Counted from the first letter of the stretch, positions 32,455 through 42,530 are shown. The stretch is 64,000 nucleotides of DNA from Paracoccus sp041927875 (GCF_041927875.1 NZ_JBHFHN010000012.1); one strand, 5' to 3'. Numbers and translations are program-made. Notes: generated by a model from the letters alone, not told the origin.

Positions 32455-33807
32455 ATGCACAAAGACCACTGGGGGCAGGCCCGCGACGCGCTGTTGAAAA
32501 GCGTGGGGCAGAACAATTTCTCGACCTGGATCGAACCGATCCGCTGGCAAGGTGTCGAGGATCGGACTGCCGTGCTGGCCGTGCCGACCCGATTCTTTGG
32601 CGATTGGGTGCAACGCAACTTTGCCGATGCGATCCAGCGCGAATTGTCGCGCGGTGACGCGGGCGTCGATCGAATCGAGTTCCGCGTGGCCGCCACCGCC
32701 CGCCGCGATCTGCCCGCAGCGCGCAGCCAGGGCGCCCCCAGCCCCGCCGCGCGCGCCGATGATGACCTGCCCGGCGCGCCGCTGGATCAGCGGTTCACAT
32801 TTGACAGTTTCGTGGTTGGCAAGCCCAACGAACTGGCCCATGCCGCCGCCCGCCGCGTGGCCGAGGGTGGCGCCGTCAACTTCAACCCGCTGTTCCTGTA
32901 TGGCGGCGTCGGCCTGGGCAAGACCCACCTGATGCACGCCATCGCACGCGAGTTGACCAGCCGCTTCCCCGAACGCCGGGTGCTGTATCTGTCGGCCGAA
33001 CAATTCATGTATCGCTTTGTTCAGGCCCTGCGCGAACGCACCGTCATGGATTTCAAGGAAATGTTCCGCAGCGTCGACGTGCTGATGGTCGATGATGTGC
33101 AGTTCATCGCCGGCAAGGACAGCACCCAGGAGGAGTTCTTCCACACGTTCAACGCCTTGGTCGATCAGGGCAAGCAGATCGTCATTTCCGCCGACCGCGC
33201 GCCGGGTGAGATCAAGGATCTTGAGGACCGCATCAAGTCGCGCCTGCAATGCGGGCTGATCGTCGATTTGCACCCGACCGATTACGAACTGCGGCTGGGC
33301 ATCCTTCAGGCCAAGACCGACGCCTTCCGCGCCGCGAATCCTGATGTGGTGATCGCCGACGGCGTGCTTGAGTTCCTGGCCCATCGCATCACCACCAATG
33401 TCCGCGTGCTGGAAGGCGCGCTGACCCGGCTTTTCGCCTTTGCCAGCCTGGTGGGGCGCGAGATCACCCTTGATCTGGCCCAGGAATGTCTGGTCGACAT
33501 CCTGCGCGCCAGCGACCGCCGCGTCACCATCGAGGACATCCAGCGCAAGGTGGCCGAGCATTACAATATCCGCCTGTCTGACATGATTGGCCCCAAGCGG
33601 GTGCGAACCCTGGCGCGGCCCCGGCAGGTGGCGATGTATCTGTCGAAACAGTTGACCACCCGGTCGCTGCCCGAAATCGGCCGCCGCTTTGGCGGGCGCG
33701 ATCACACCACGATCATGCACGGCGTGCGCAAGGTCGAGGAGCTGATCGCCCAGGACAGCCAGTTGGCCGAGGATCTGGGGATGCTGAAACGCCTGCTCGA
33801 AGCGTGA
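32455..33807 (+). CDS. dnaA: Chromosomal replication initiator DnaA
   Basis: A 450-residue AAA+ initiator. The N-terminal domain I opens MHKDHWGQARDALL (key motif FSTWIEPIRW follows). The Walker A GGVGLGKTH is near residue 150, Walker B is VLMVDDVQFIAGK, and domain IV has the box-binding signature RDHTTIMHGVRKVEEL near 416. Start ATG 32455 fits the family N-terminus, but its SD is poor (GATTCGACG). Upstream in-frame codons are not conserved. It heads dnaA-dnaN-recF-gyrB. Confidence 0.97.
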   Translation: MHKDHWGQARDALLKSVGQNNFSTWIEPIRWQGVEDRTAVLAVPTRFFGDWVQRNFADAIQRELSRGDAGVDRIEFRVAATARRDLPAARSQGAPSPAARADDDLPGAPLDQRFTFDSFVVGKPNELAHAAARRVAEGGAVNFNPLFLYGGVGLGKTHLMHAIARELTSRFPERRVLYLSAEQFMYRFVQALRERTVMDFKEMFRSVDVLMVDDVQFIAGKDSTQEEFFHTFNALVDQGKQIVISADRAPGEIKDLEDRIKSRLQCGLIVDLHPTDYELRLGILQAKTDAFRAANPDVVIADGVLEFLAHRITTNVRVLEGALTRLFAFASLVGREITLDLAQECLVDILRASDRRVTIEDIQRKVAEHYNIRLSDMIGPKRVRTLARPRQVAMYLSKQLTTRSLPEIGRRFGGRDHTTIMHGVRKVEELIAQDSQLAEDLGMLKRLLEA

Positions 33808-33904
33808 ATCCCTCCGCAGCCAGACTTGACGATGACGGCGGAAGGCGTGACAGTTTCCGCCCAAGACCGGCCCTTCGCGGGCCGCACCGCTGAAGGATAA
33901 GGTC

Positions 33905-35023
33905 ATGAAAATCGCCATCGAACGCGCGGCGCTGCTGAAAGCTGTGTCTCAGGCGCAGTCGGTCGTGGAACGGCGCAACACCATTCCGATCCTGGCCAAC
34001 GTGCTGATCGAGGCGCAGGGCGATGGCGTGTCGTTCCGCGCCACCGATCTGGACATCGAGGTGGTGGACAAGGCCCCCGCCCATGTCGAACGCGCTGGCG
34101 CCACAACGGTCAGCGCCGTCATGCTGCATGAAATCGTGCGCAAGCTGCCCGATGGCGCGCTGGTCAATCTGACCGCCGACGCCTCGACCGGGCGGCTGTC
34201 GGTGCAGGCCGGGCGGTCGAACTTCAGCCTGGCGACGCTGCCGCGCGAAGATTTCCCGGTGATGGCCTCCAGCGAATATACCGCCAATTTCGCCGCCCCC
34301 GCGCCGGTGCTGCGGCGGCTGTTCGACAAGGCCAAGTTCGCCATCTCGACCGAGGAAACGCGCTATTATCTGAACGGCGTCTATCTGCATGTCTCGCAGT
34401 CCGAGGACGGGCCGGTGCTGCGCGCGGTGGCGACTGACGGTCACCGGCTGGCGCGGATCGACGCGGCGCTGCCCGATGGTGCGGGCGACATGCCGGGCGT
34501 GATCGTCCCGCGCAAGACCGTGGGCGAGTTGCGCAAGCTGTTGGATGACGACGACATGCAGATTGCCGTGTCGGTCAGCGAAACCAAGGTGCGCTTTGCC
34601 ACGCCGCAGATCACCCTGACATCGAAGGTGATCGACGGCACCTTCCCGGATTATTCCCGCGTCATCCCGATGGGCAACACCCGCCGGCTTGAGGTTGACG
34701 CCGCCGATTTCGCAAAGGCCGTCGACCGCGTGGCCACTGTCAGCAGCGAACGGTCGCGCGCCGTCAAGCTGTCGCTGGACGAGGATCGGCTGGTGTTGTC
34801 GGTCAACGCCCCCGATGCCGGTGCCGCCGAGGAAGAGTTGGCCGTGGCCTATGCCGATGAGCCGCTGGAAATCGGTTTCAACGCCAAATACCTGCAAGAG
34901 ATCGCCAGCCAGGTGGATCGGGAAAACGCGGTGTTCCTGTTCAATTCCTCCAGCGACCCGACGCTGATGCGCGAAGGCGGCGACATGTCGGCGGTTTACG
35001 TCGTGATGCCGATGCGCGTGTAA
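33905..35023 (+). CDS. dnaN: DNA polymerase III beta clamp
   Basis: A 372-residue sliding clamp, opening MKIAIERAALLKAVSQAQSVVERRNTIPIL (key motif VVERRNTIPIL). It has three clamp domains and the C-terminal VYVVMPMRV. It forms the ring dimer that tethers polymerase III and other partners. SD AAGGATAAGGTC precedes ATG 33905. A 97-bp gap separates it from dnaA; that gap includes a GANTC site at the end of dnaA. Confidence 0.97.
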   Translation: MKIAIERAALLKAVSQAQSVVERRNTIPILANVLIEAQGDGVSFRATDLDIEVVDKAPAHVERAGATTVSAVMLHEIVRKLPDGALVNLTADASTGRLSVQAGRSNFSLATLPREDFPVMASSEYTANFAAPAPVLRRLFDKAKFAISTEETRYYLNGVYLHVSQSEDGPVLRAVATDGHRLARIDAALPDGAGDMPGVIVPRKTVGELRKLLDDDDMQIAVSVSETKVRFATPQITLTSKVIDGTFPDYSRVIPMGNTRRLEVDAADFAKAVDRVATVSSERSRAVKLSLDEDRLVLSVNAPDAGAAEEELAVAYADEPLEIGFNAKYLQEIASQVDRENAVFLFNSSSDPTLMREGGDMSAVYVVMPMRV

Positions 35024-35042
35024 TCGCCCGTTCCGGGCGATG

Positions 35043-35073
35043 GCTCCGGCGGGGATATCTGGACCAAGAAGAA
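35043..35073 (-). repeat. Short extragenic motif, copy B
   Basis: On the minus strand it reads TTCTTCTTGGTCCAGATATCC, then CCGCCGGAG. It resembles the motif at 9296-9321 and lies between dnaN and recF, with the recF SD region just downstream (plus strand). Confidence 0.4.
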
Positions 35074-35083
35074 AGGGCGGGGC

Positions 35084-36148
35084 GTGCTGTCCGGGCTGAC
35101 GCTGACGCTGTTTCGGTCGCACCGGCGGCTGGTGCTGCCGCTGGACGGCCGGCCGGTGGCGATCTGGGGTTCGAATGGTGCGGGCAAGACCAACATCCTT
35201 GAGGCCGTGTCGATGCTGTCGCCGGGCCGTGGCCTGCGCCGCGCTGCGCCCGAGGATCTGGCGATGCGCGGCGGGCCGGGGTGGAAGATCACCGGCCTGA
35301 CCGCCAGCGACGAGATCGAGACCTTTGCCGAGGGCGGCGCGCGCGTCGTGCGTGTGAATGGCAAGGCGGTTTCGCAGGTGGCGCTTGGGCGGCTGATGCG
35401 GATGGTCTGGCTGGTGCCCGCCATGGACCGGCTGTGGATCGAGGCCGCCGAGGGGCGACGGCGGTTTCTGGATCGGCTGACGCTGAGTTTCGCCCCCGAT
35501 CACGCCGAGGCCGTGCTGGCCTATGACAAGGCCATGCGCGAACGGAACCGACTGTTGCGCGACGATATTCGGGACGACCGCTGGTATGGCGCGCTTGAGG
35601 CGCGGATGGCCGAGGAGGGGGCGCGGATCGCCGCCAACCGGGCCGCCGCGCTGGATCGGGTGCTGGCCGCGCAGCAGGGGGCCGCGACTGCCTTTCCCGC
35701 TGCCGACCTCGCCATCGAGACCGGTGAGGCGCAACCCGCCGAGGCCCTGGCCGCCGCCCGCGACCGGGATCGCGCCGCCGGGCGCACCCTGGAAGGCCCG
35801 CATCGCGCCGACCTGGCAGCCGTCTATCGCGCCAAGGCGCAGCCCGCCGCGCTGTGTTCCACGGGCGAGCAAAAGGCTCTGCTGATCTCGGTCGTGCTGG
35901 CCAATGCGCGCGCCTTGGCGGCGCAGACGGGGGCGCCGCCCGTCCTGCTGCTGGATGAGGTTGCGGCCCATCTGGACGCCGACCGCCGCGCCGCGCTGTA
36001 TGATGAAGTTTGCGCGCTTGGTGCGCAGGCCTTCATGACCGGCACCGGGGCCGAGCTGTTCGACGGCCTGCAAGGGCGCGCGCAGGGCTTCGAGGTGGGG
36101 GAAGCGGGTGGCGTCTCGGGGGTCGTGGACCAGTGGCGCAACCCCTAA
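35084..36148 (+). CDS. recF: DNA repair/replication protein RecF
   Basis: A 354-residue SMC-like ATPase: Walker A GSNGAGKTN (29-37), the coiled middle, the signature-like LCSTGEQKALLIS, and Walker B VLLLDEVAAHLD. It loads RecA at gapped DNA. The start is GTG at 35084 with a GAAAGGGCGGGG SD. The N-terminal sequence LTLFRSHRRLVL fits the family. It lies between dnaN and gyrB as in many bacteria. Confidence 0.95.
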   Translation: MLSGLTLTLFRSHRRLVLPLDGRPVAIWGSNGAGKTNILEAVSMLSPGRGLRRAAPEDLAMRGGPGWKITGLTASDEIETFAEGGARVVRVNGKAVSQVALGRLMRMVWLVPAMDRLWIEAAEGRRRFLDRLTLSFAPDHAEAVLAYDKAMRERNRLLRDDIRDDRWYGALEARMAEEGARIAANRAAALDRVLAAQQGAATAFPAADLAIETGEAQPAEALAAARDRDRAAGRTLEGPHRADLAAVYRAKAQPAALCSTGEQKALLISVVLANARALAAQTGAPPVLLLDEVAAHLDADRRAALYDEVCALGAQAFMTGTGAELFDGLQGRAQGFEVGEAGGVSGVVDQWRNP

Positions 36149-36164
36149 ATCTTGTGTCCCGGAC

Positions 36165-36193
36165 GTGACATTGACGGGCCGAACCACTATAAG
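36165..36193 (+). promoter_or_regulatory. Predicted gyrB promoter
   Basis: GTGACA at 36165-36170, a 17-bp spacer and TATAAG at 36188-36193, about 30 nt before the gyrB ATG. It suggests gyrB can be transcribed apart from recF. Confidence 0.55.
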
Positions 36194-36222
36194 ATGCGGA
36201 CCAGGAACAAAGGCGCGGACGC

Positions 36223-38661
36223 ATGGCCGAAGACAATAACAAGCCCGAAGAATACGGTGCGGATTCCATCAAGGTTCTCAAGGGGTTGGAGGCCGTTCGC
36301 AAGCGTCCGGGCATGTATATCGGCGACACTGACGATGGGTCGGGTCTGCACCACATGGTCTATGAGGTGGTCGATAACGGCATCGACGAAGCCCTGGCCG
36401 GTCATGCCGATTTCGTCCATGTCAAGATCCATGCCGATCACAGCGTCAGCGTGCGCGACAATGGCCGTGGCATCCCCACCGACATGCACCCGACCGAGGG
36501 CGTCAGCGCCGCCGAGGTCATCATGACCCAGCTTCATGCTGGCGGTAAGTTCGATTCCAACAGCTACAAGGTGTCGGGCGGTCTGCACGGCGTCGGCGTG
36601 TCGGTGGTCAACGCGCTGTCCGATTGGCTGGAGCTGCGTGTCTGGCGCGGCGGCAAGGAGCATTACGCCCGCTTTGAACATGGCGCGACAGCCGAAGCCC
36701 TGCGCGTGGTCGGCGATGCCGTGCCGGGGCAAAAGGGGACCGAAGTCCGGTTTCTGGCCTCGGCCAAGGTGAACGACCCGAACGGCACCTTCTCGAACCT
36801 CGATTACAGCTTCAAGACCCTGGAAAACCGGCTGCGCGAACTGGCCTTTCTGAACAGCGGCGTGCGCATCATTCTTGAGGACGACCGCCCGGCCGAGCCG
36901 CTGCGATCGGAACTGTATTACGAAGGCGGCGTGCGCGAGTTCGTGAAATATCTGGACCGGTCCAAGACCAGTGCGATGCCCGCGCCGATCTTCATCACCG
37001 GTGAGCGCGGCGGCATCGGGGTCGAAGTCGCGATGTGGTGGAACGACAGCTACCACGAAACTGTGCTGCCCTTTACCAACAACATTCCGCAGCGCGATGG
37101 CGGCACCCATCTGGCCGGTTTCCGCGCCGCACTGACGCGGGTGATCAACGCCTATGCGCAATCCAGTGGCATCGCCAAGCGCGAAAAGGTCGATTTCACC
37201 GGCGATGACGCGCGCGAGGGGTTGACCTGCGTGCTGTCGGTCAAGGTGCCCGACCCCAAGTTTTCCAGCCAGACCAAGGACAAGCTTGTCAGTTCCGAGG
37301 TGCGGCCGGCGGTCGAAAACCTGGTGAACGAAAAGCTGTCGGAATGGTTCGAGGAGAACCCCTCCGAGGCCAAGATCATCGTCGGCAAGATCATCGAGGC
37401 CGCCCTTGCGCGCGAGGCTGCCCGCAAGGCGCGCGAACTGACCCGCCGCAAGACTGCGATGGATGTGGCCAGCCTGCCCGGCAAGCTGGCCGATTGTCAG
37501 GTGAAAGACCCCGCCGAGGCCGAATTGTTCATCGTCGAGGGTGACAGCGCCGGTGGTTCTGCCAAGCAGGGCCGCGACCGCAAGAACCAGGCCGTTCTGC
37601 CACTGCGCGGCAAGATCCTGAACGTGGAACGCGCGCGGTTCGACAGGATGCTGTCCAGCGATCAGGTCGGCACGCTGATCACCGCGCTTGGCACCGGCAT
37701 CGGGCGCGACGAATTCGCGCTGAACAAGCTGCGTTACCACAAGATCGTCATCATGACCGATGCCGATGTGGACGGCGCGCATATCCGCACGCTGCTGCTG
37801 ACCTTCTTCTTCCGTCAGATGCCGTCGCTGATCGAGGCGGGGCACCTGTATATTGCCGAGCCGCCGCTGTACAAGGTCGCGCGCGGCAAGTCCGAGGTTT
37901 ATCTGAAGGATCAGGCCGCGCTGGAACAATATCTGATCGCCCAAGGGGTTGAAGGCGCGATCCTGCGTCTGGCCAGTGGTGAGCAGATCAGCGGCGCCGA
38001 CCTGATCCGGCTGGTCGAGGATGCGCGCAGCGTGCGCCGCATCCTGCGTGCCTTCCCCACCCATTATGCCCATCATATCCTGGAGCAGGCGGCGATCGCC
38101 GGGGCCTTCCGCGCCGGTCAGGTCGATGCCGATGCGCAGGGCACCGCCGATGCGGTGGCCCGGCGGCTGGATCAGGTGGCGCTGGAATATGAACGCGGCT
38201 GGCAGGGCCGTCCGACCCAGGATCACGGCCTGCGCTTCACCCGGATGCTGCGCGGCGTCGAGGAGGCGCGCGTGCTGGACGGTGCGGTCCTGCGTTCAGG
38301 CGAGGCGCGGCGTCTTGGCGCGCTGTCCGACAAGCTGTCGGAAGTCTATGCCGGCCCTGCCGCCTTGCTGCGCAAGGATCGCGAAATCCCGATCCATGGC
38401 CCGGTCACCCTGCTTGAGGCGATCCTGGATGAGGGCGAAAAGGGCCTGAGCCTGCAACGCTACAAGGGCCTAGGTGAGATGAACCCGGAACAGCTGTGGG
38501 AAACCACGCTGGACCCCTCGGCCCGGACTCTGTTGCAGGTCAAGATCGACGATCTGGCCGAGGCGGACGACATCTTCACCAAGCTGATGGGCGATGTCGT
38601 CGAACCCCGGCGCGAGTTCATCCAGCAGAACGCGCTGAGCGTCGAAAACCTGGACGTCTAG
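36223..38661 (+). CDS. gyrB: DNA gyrase subunit B
   Basis: An 812-residue gyrase ATPase subunit. The GHKL ATP site has VVDNGIDEALAG, DNGRGIPTDMHPTEG (key DNGRGIP) and GGLHGVGVSVVNALS. The TOPRIM domain has the catalytic Glu in IVEGDSAGG and the metal-binding DADVDGAHIRTLL. The C-terminus has the EMNPEQLWETTLDP block. The middle carries a longish linker relative to E. coli, normal for this order. Its stop TAG lies in the tetranucleotide CTAG that also ends the convergent gene. Confidence 0.98.
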   Translation: MAEDNNKPEEYGADSIKVLKGLEAVRKRPGMYIGDTDDGSGLHHMVYEVVDNGIDEALAGHADFVHVKIHADHSVSVRDNGRGIPTDMHPTEGVSAAEVIMTQLHAGGKFDSNSYKVSGGLHGVGVSVVNALSDWLELRVWRGGKEHYARFEHGATAEALRVVGDAVPGQKGTEVRFLASAKVNDPNGTFSNLDYSFKTLENRLRELAFLNSGVRIILEDDRPAEPLRSELYYEGGVREFVKYLDRSKTSAMPAPIFITGERGGIGVEVAMWWNDSYHETVLPFTNNIPQRDGGTHLAGFRAALTRVINAYAQSSGIAKREKVDFTGDDAREGLTCVLSVKVPDPKFSSQTKDKLVSSEVRPAVENLVNEKLSEWFEENPSEAKIIVGKIIEAALAREAARKARELTRRKTAMDVASLPGKLADCQVKDPAEAELFIVEGDSAGGSAKQGRDRKNQAVLPLRGKILNVERARFDRMLSSDQVGTLITALGTGIGRDEFALNKLRYHKIVIMTDADVDGAHIRTLLLTFFFRQMPSLIEAGHLYIAEPPLYKVARGKSEVYLKDQAALEQYLIAQGVEGAILRLASGEQISGADLIRLVEDARSVRRILRAFPTHYAHHILEQAAIAGAFRAGQVDADAQGTADAVARRLDQVALEYERGWQGRPTQDHGLRFTRMLRGVEEARVLDGAVLRSGEARRLGALSDKLSEVYAGPAALLRKDREIPIHGPVTLLEAILDEGEKGLSLQRYKGLGEMNPEQLWETTLDPSARTLLQVKIDDLAEADDIFTKLMGDVVEPRREFIQQNALSVENLDV

Positions 38662-39434
38662 AGCGCCATCCGGTCGCGCAGCGCGCCATGCAGGGCGGGC
38701 GGCGCGGCCCAGATGCCATCGTTCTGCGCTGCGGGGCCGTTGAAGCGCAGCGGCTGGCCGCGCGCATCGGTGACCCGCGCCCCGGCCTGCGCGGCGATCA
38801 GCGACCCGGCGGCGATGTCCCAATCCCAGGTCGGGCGGAACGACAGGATGCCGTCAAAGCGCCCTTCCGCCACCAGGCACAGCCGCCAGGCGATCGAGGG
38901 GCGGAACACCCGTTCAAAGGCGGGGGCGTCGCCCCGCCAATGCTCGGCCGACAGGCTGGCCTTGGTGGTCAGGATTTGTGCGCCCGCCACCCCCGCGCGC
39001 GCCGACACCGCGATCGGCTGGCCGTCGCGGGTCGCGGGGCCGCCCGCCTGCGCGGCATAAAGCCGGTCGCGGATCGGCAGATAGACGACGGCGGCAATCG
39101 GCTGGCCGTCCTCGACCACGCAAAGCGCATGGGAAAAGCTGTCCTGACCCTCGATAAAGGCACGGGTGCCGTCGATCGGGTCGATGACGAAACTGCGCCG
39201 GGCATGGGCGCGGCGGTCGTCCGGGGGGCTTTCCTCGGACAGCCAGCCGTAATCGGGGCGGGCCTCGCGCAGGATGCGTTCCAGCACGGCGTTGACGGCC
39301 AGGTCGGCCTCGGTCACCGGGCCTGCGCCGCCGTCCTTTTCCCAGGCGCGGGCGGCGTTGCGAAAGAACGGGCGCACGGTGTCGCCCGCCGCCCATGCCG
39401 CCGCGATCAGCAGATCCAGGTCAGGCCCCGGCAA
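38658..39434 (-). CDS. Inositol-monophosphatase-family phosphatase (CysQ/HisN-like)
   Basis: A 258-residue phosphatase with the family metal-binding set: VTEADLAVN, EES, DPIDGTRAF and the C-terminal WDWDIAAGSLI. This pattern matches 3'(2'),5'-bisphosphate nucleotidases and related inositol or histidinol phosphatases. The exact substrate cannot be told from motifs. Its start region overlaps the 3' end of pmbA by 14 bp on the same strand. Its stop shares CTAG with gyrB. Confidence 0.85.
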   Translation of the reverse strand: MPGPDLDLLIAAAWAAGDTVRPFFRNAARAWEKDGGAGPVTEADLAVNAVLERILREARPDYGWLSEESPPDDRRAHARRSFVIDPIDGTRAFIEGQDSFSHALCVVEDGQPIAAVVYLPIRDRLYAAQAGGPATRDGQPIAVSARAGVAGAQILTTKASLSAEHWRGDAPAFERVFRPSIAWRLCLVAEGRFDGILSFRPTWDWDIAAGSLIAAQAGARVTDARGQPLRFNGPAAQNDGIWAAPPALHGALRDRMAL

Positions 39435-40767
39435 GCGTCAGCCCCTCGACCAGCAGGCTGGGCACGACCTGCGACAGATGCGTGCGGGCATCATTCGCGG
39501 GGGTCAGCCGCATCAGCATGTCGCGCAGATTGCCGGCGATGGTGGTTTCGTTCACCGCATAGGCAATCTGGCCGTTTTCCACCCAGAAGCCCGCCGCGCC
39601 GCGCGAATAATCGCCGGTCGTGGCATTGATCGAGGCCCCCAGGAATGAGGTCACGATCAGCCCGGTCCCCATGTCGCGGATCAGATCGTCGCGGCTGGCC
39701 GCCCCCTGCGTCAGCGCCACATTCGAGACGCTGGGCGCCGGCGCGCTGCCGGTGCCGCGCGCTGCACTGGCGGTTGAGGTCATGCCCAGCTTGCGCGCCG
39801 TCGCCAGATCCAGCGTCCAGCCCATCAGACGGCCATCCCGCAAGATATGGCGCGGGCGCGTCGCCAGCCCCTCGGCATCAAAGGGGCGCGAGCCGGTGCG
39901 GCGGGCGCGGTGCGGATCCTCGAACAGGTCCAGCCCGGTGGGCAGCACCGGCTGATCCAGCGCCTCGCGCAGCCACGACGCCCCGCGCGCAATCGCCAGC
40001 CCGTTGACCGCCGCCAGCAGATGCCCGATCAGCCCGGCGCTGATGCGTTCGTCAAACAGCACCGGAAACGCCCCGGTCGGCGCCTTGCGCGCACCCGCGC
40101 GCGCCACGGCCCGGTCGCCCGCCAACTGGCCGATGGCCTCGGGCGCCGGCAGATCGGCGGCGAACACCCGCCCCTCGGCGGCCATGTCGCGTTCCATCGC
40201 GGTGCCCTGTCCGGTGATGGCAATGGTCGAAACCGCATGGCCCGACCGGCCATAGCCGCCCGCAAAACCATTGCTGGCCGCCATGAACAGCCGACGACGT
40301 GAGAATGAAGCCGAGGCGGATTCGACCTGCGACACGCCCGCCACCGCAGCGGCGGCGGCTTCGGCCCGTTCGGCCAGGGCTTGCAGATCGGCAGGGTCCG
40401 GGTCGGCGGCCGGATCTTCCAGTTCCAGCCGCCCCGCATCGCGGTCGGCGGCCAGGTCGGCGGGATCGGCCAGCCCCACATGCGGATCGCGCGGCGCGTC
40501 CTTGGCCATGGCGACGGCGCGTTCGGCCATTTCCGCCAAGGTGTCGGCCCGCGTGGATGAGGAGGACACGCAGGCCTGCCGCCCGTCGATCAGCACCCGT
40601 AGGCCCAGATCGACGCCCTCGGCGCTGTCGGCCTGTTCCAGCCGCCCACCCCGGACATCGATCGAGACCGACCGCCCGGCCACCGCCAAAGCGTCGGCCT
40701 GTTCAGCCCCCGCCCGCCGCGCCGCATCCAGCAGCGCGGCGGTCAGACTTTCAAGATCTGCCTGCAT
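39421..40767 (-). CDS. pmbA: PmbA (TldE) metalloprotease homologue
   Basis: A 448-residue PmbA/TldD-family protein. The N-terminal helical domain is rich in Ala and Glu. The C-terminal half has GMTSTASAARGTGSAPAPS and TGLIVTSFLGASINATTGDYSRGAAGFWVENG (key GDYSRGAAGFWVENG), conserved in PmbA. In E. coli PmbA works with TldD to process the peptides microcin B17 and CcdA; the zinc site is on TldD. No tldD is adjacent. It precedes and overlaps the phosphatase gene. Confidence 0.88.
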   Translation of the reverse strand: MQADLESLTAALLDAARRAGAEQADALAVAGRSVSIDVRGGRLEQADSAEGVDLGLRVLIDGRQACVSSSSTRADTLAEMAERAVAMAKDAPRDPHVGLADPADLAADRDAGRLELEDPAADPDPADLQALAERAEAAAAAVAGVSQVESASASFSRRRLFMAASNGFAGGYGRSGHAVSTIAITGQGTAMERDMAAEGRVFAADLPAPEAIGQLAGDRAVARAGARKAPTGAFPVLFDERISAGLIGHLLAAVNGLAIARGASWLREALDQPVLPTGLDLFEDPHRARRTGSRPFDAEGLATRPRHILRDGRLMGWTLDLATARKLGMTSTASAARGTGSAPAPSVSNVALTQGAASRDDLIRDMGTGLIVTSFLGASINATTGDYSRGAAGFWVENGQIAYAVNETTIAGNLRDMLMRLTPANDARTHLSQVVPSLLVEGLTLAGA

Positions 40768-40772
40768 CCGCG

Positions 40773-42422
40773 TTACTGGATGCGCTGATCGTTGGCATAG
40801 ATGCCGCCGTCTTCGCGGAACTCGACCTTCGAGGTCAGGCCACCCTTGCCATCGGCGGTCGCGAACAGCGCCAGCATCATGCGGAAGCCCGCCACCTGAT
40901 CTTCCGGGACAAAGCCCATGGCGACCAGATTATCCAGCAGCGCGTCAACACCGGTGGCGCGGGCCTCGATCGTGCCGACCGGCAGGACGCCCTGTTCGGC
41001 CATATCTGGCTCGGCTGCCTCGGGATCGGTGGCGTCCGGCGTGTTCTTGGTGCCAGCGTCGCCCGACATGCCGTCCATGCCCGACATGCCGTCCATGCCT
41101 TCCATCCCCTCGGTCGCGGGCGGCGTGGGCGCAGGCAGGAACTTCAGCGCGCCATTCGCGGTCAGGCTGGCCCCAACGGCGCTGATCGCCAGCGACTTGA
41201 TGTCCAGCGTCTGCGGATCAAACGGCACATCGCCGTTTTCGGGCGCCATCGTCGCCGGATCGAACAGATCGGCGGTCAGCTTGGTCAGACCGGCCAGGTT
41301 GATGTCCAGATTGATCGGATCGCGCGGCAGCTTCTGTTCGGGGTCGAACATTGCCCACAGCCCGTCCGAGAAGGTCAGCCCGGTCATCCCGAACCGGACC
41401 CCATAGGGCGCGGCGGTGTCGGATTTCACCAGCGGCATGGTCAGGCCCATCACCGCCTTCCCCACACCATATTCCATCGGGAAGGGCAGGCTGGCCATCG
41501 TCAGCGTGGCCTTGCCGCCGTTGCTTTGCAGGTCATAGTTCATGCCCGCCTGCGACATCTGAAAGCTGCCGCTGCCGCCATTGTCGGTGCCGTTCAGGCT
41601 GCCGTTGTTGTCGCTGCCATCCTCATTCTTTCCGGCAAAGGTCGCGGTGATGGTGCCCGGGCCATAGGTCATGGTGCCCTGCACATCCATCCCGGCGTGA
41701 AGCGCGGCGTTCAGATCTTCGGCGTTGACGCCCGCGGGCAGCAGCGTGGTGCTGTCCATCGCCAGGTCGGTCAGCGTCCAGTTCAGGTCGAAGGTGCCGT
41801 CACTGTCGGGGTCTTCGCCCTTCATCGCCACCGACGCGCCCTTGGATTTCAGCGCCGCGACGACCTTTTGGCCGCTGGCCTGATCCATCACATAGGTGCC
41901 GGTCGTGTCGGTCAGCGTCGCGGTCAGTCCCATCGGCACCGGCTTGCCATCCTCGGCCACCTCATCGATCGAAAGCGTGACGGTCGGCATCTTGACGTCG
42001 TAATTCATCATCTCGGGCCGACCCGAAACGACCGAGGTCATGCCCGACTGCACCAGCTTGCCCTTGGCCTCGGTCGGTTTGCCTTCGGCATTCTCGCCGG
42101 TGAACACAAAGTCCGAGGTCTCGGCCATGGTCACTTCCACCCGACCATCGCCCATGTCGCGCAGGCTGATCTGCGGCAGGGTGATGGTGGCCTTGCCGTC
42201 CTCGGGCGAGTTCACGGGGGCGGAGGATTCCATGACGACATCGGTCAGCAGCAGGGTATCGCCTTGCTGGCTGCGCGCGCCTTCGGTCACGGTCACGCCG
42301 CTGGCCTTGTAATAGTCCAGCCAAGACTGCCAGACCTGTTCGGGGGTAACATCGGCCCAGGCGGTGCCGCCCATCAACGCAAAAGCCGCCACCCCGGCGG
42401 TCAACCGCATCCGCATCGTCAT
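40773..42422 (-). CDS. DUF2125 secreted protein
   Basis: A 549-residue protein with a Sec signal peptide (residues 1-23, hydrophobic core then AWADVTP) and a mostly beta-strand body of DUF2125, a family largely confined to Rhodobacterales and of unknown function. It probably sits in the periplasm. A Met/Gly/Asp-rich tandem stretch (EGMEGMDGMSGMDGMSG) near residue 440 interrupts the conserved body. It lies just upstream of pmbA on the same strand, with a 5-bp gap, so they may be cotranscribed. Confidence 0.75.
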   Translation of the reverse strand: MTMRMRLTAGVAAFALMGGTAWADVTPEQVWQSWLDYYKASGVTVTEGARSQQGDTLLLTDVVMESSAPVNSPEDGKATITLPQISLRDMGDGRVEVTMAETSDFVFTGENAEGKPTEAKGKLVQSGMTSVVSGRPEMMNYDVKMPTVTLSIDEVAEDGKPVPMGLTATLTDTTGTYVMDQASGQKVVAALKSKGASVAMKGEDPDSDGTFDLNWTLTDLAMDSTTLLPAGVNAEDLNAALHAGMDVQGTMTYGPGTITATFAGKNEDGSDNNGSLNGTDNGGSGSFQMSQAGMNYDLQSNGGKATLTMASLPFPMEYGVGKAVMGLTMPLVKSDTAAPYGVRFGMTGLTFSDGLWAMFDPEQKLPRDPINLDINLAGLTKLTADLFDPATMAPENGDVPFDPQTLDIKSLAISAVGASLTANGALKFLPAPTPPATEGMEGMDGMSGMDGMSGDAGTKNTPDATDPEAAEPDMAEQGVLPVGTIEARATGVDALLDNLVAMGFVPEDQVAGFRMMLALFATADGKGGLTSKVEFREDGGIYANDQRIQ

Positions 42423-42530
42423 TCCAATACCTCTTTTTCCGCTTGCCCCGCGACCATCTGGTCAAGGCCATTCCAGTTGTGCCACATCGTCACTGACGCG
42501 CCAAGTTCCACGATCACGGGGGGCAGTGAC

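Noticed and set aside
31294..33918. An 874-codon open frame on the minus strand across rpsT, the dnaA leader and dnaA
   Set aside because: It is the antisense of strongly recognised genes, with no SD and low-complexity translation.
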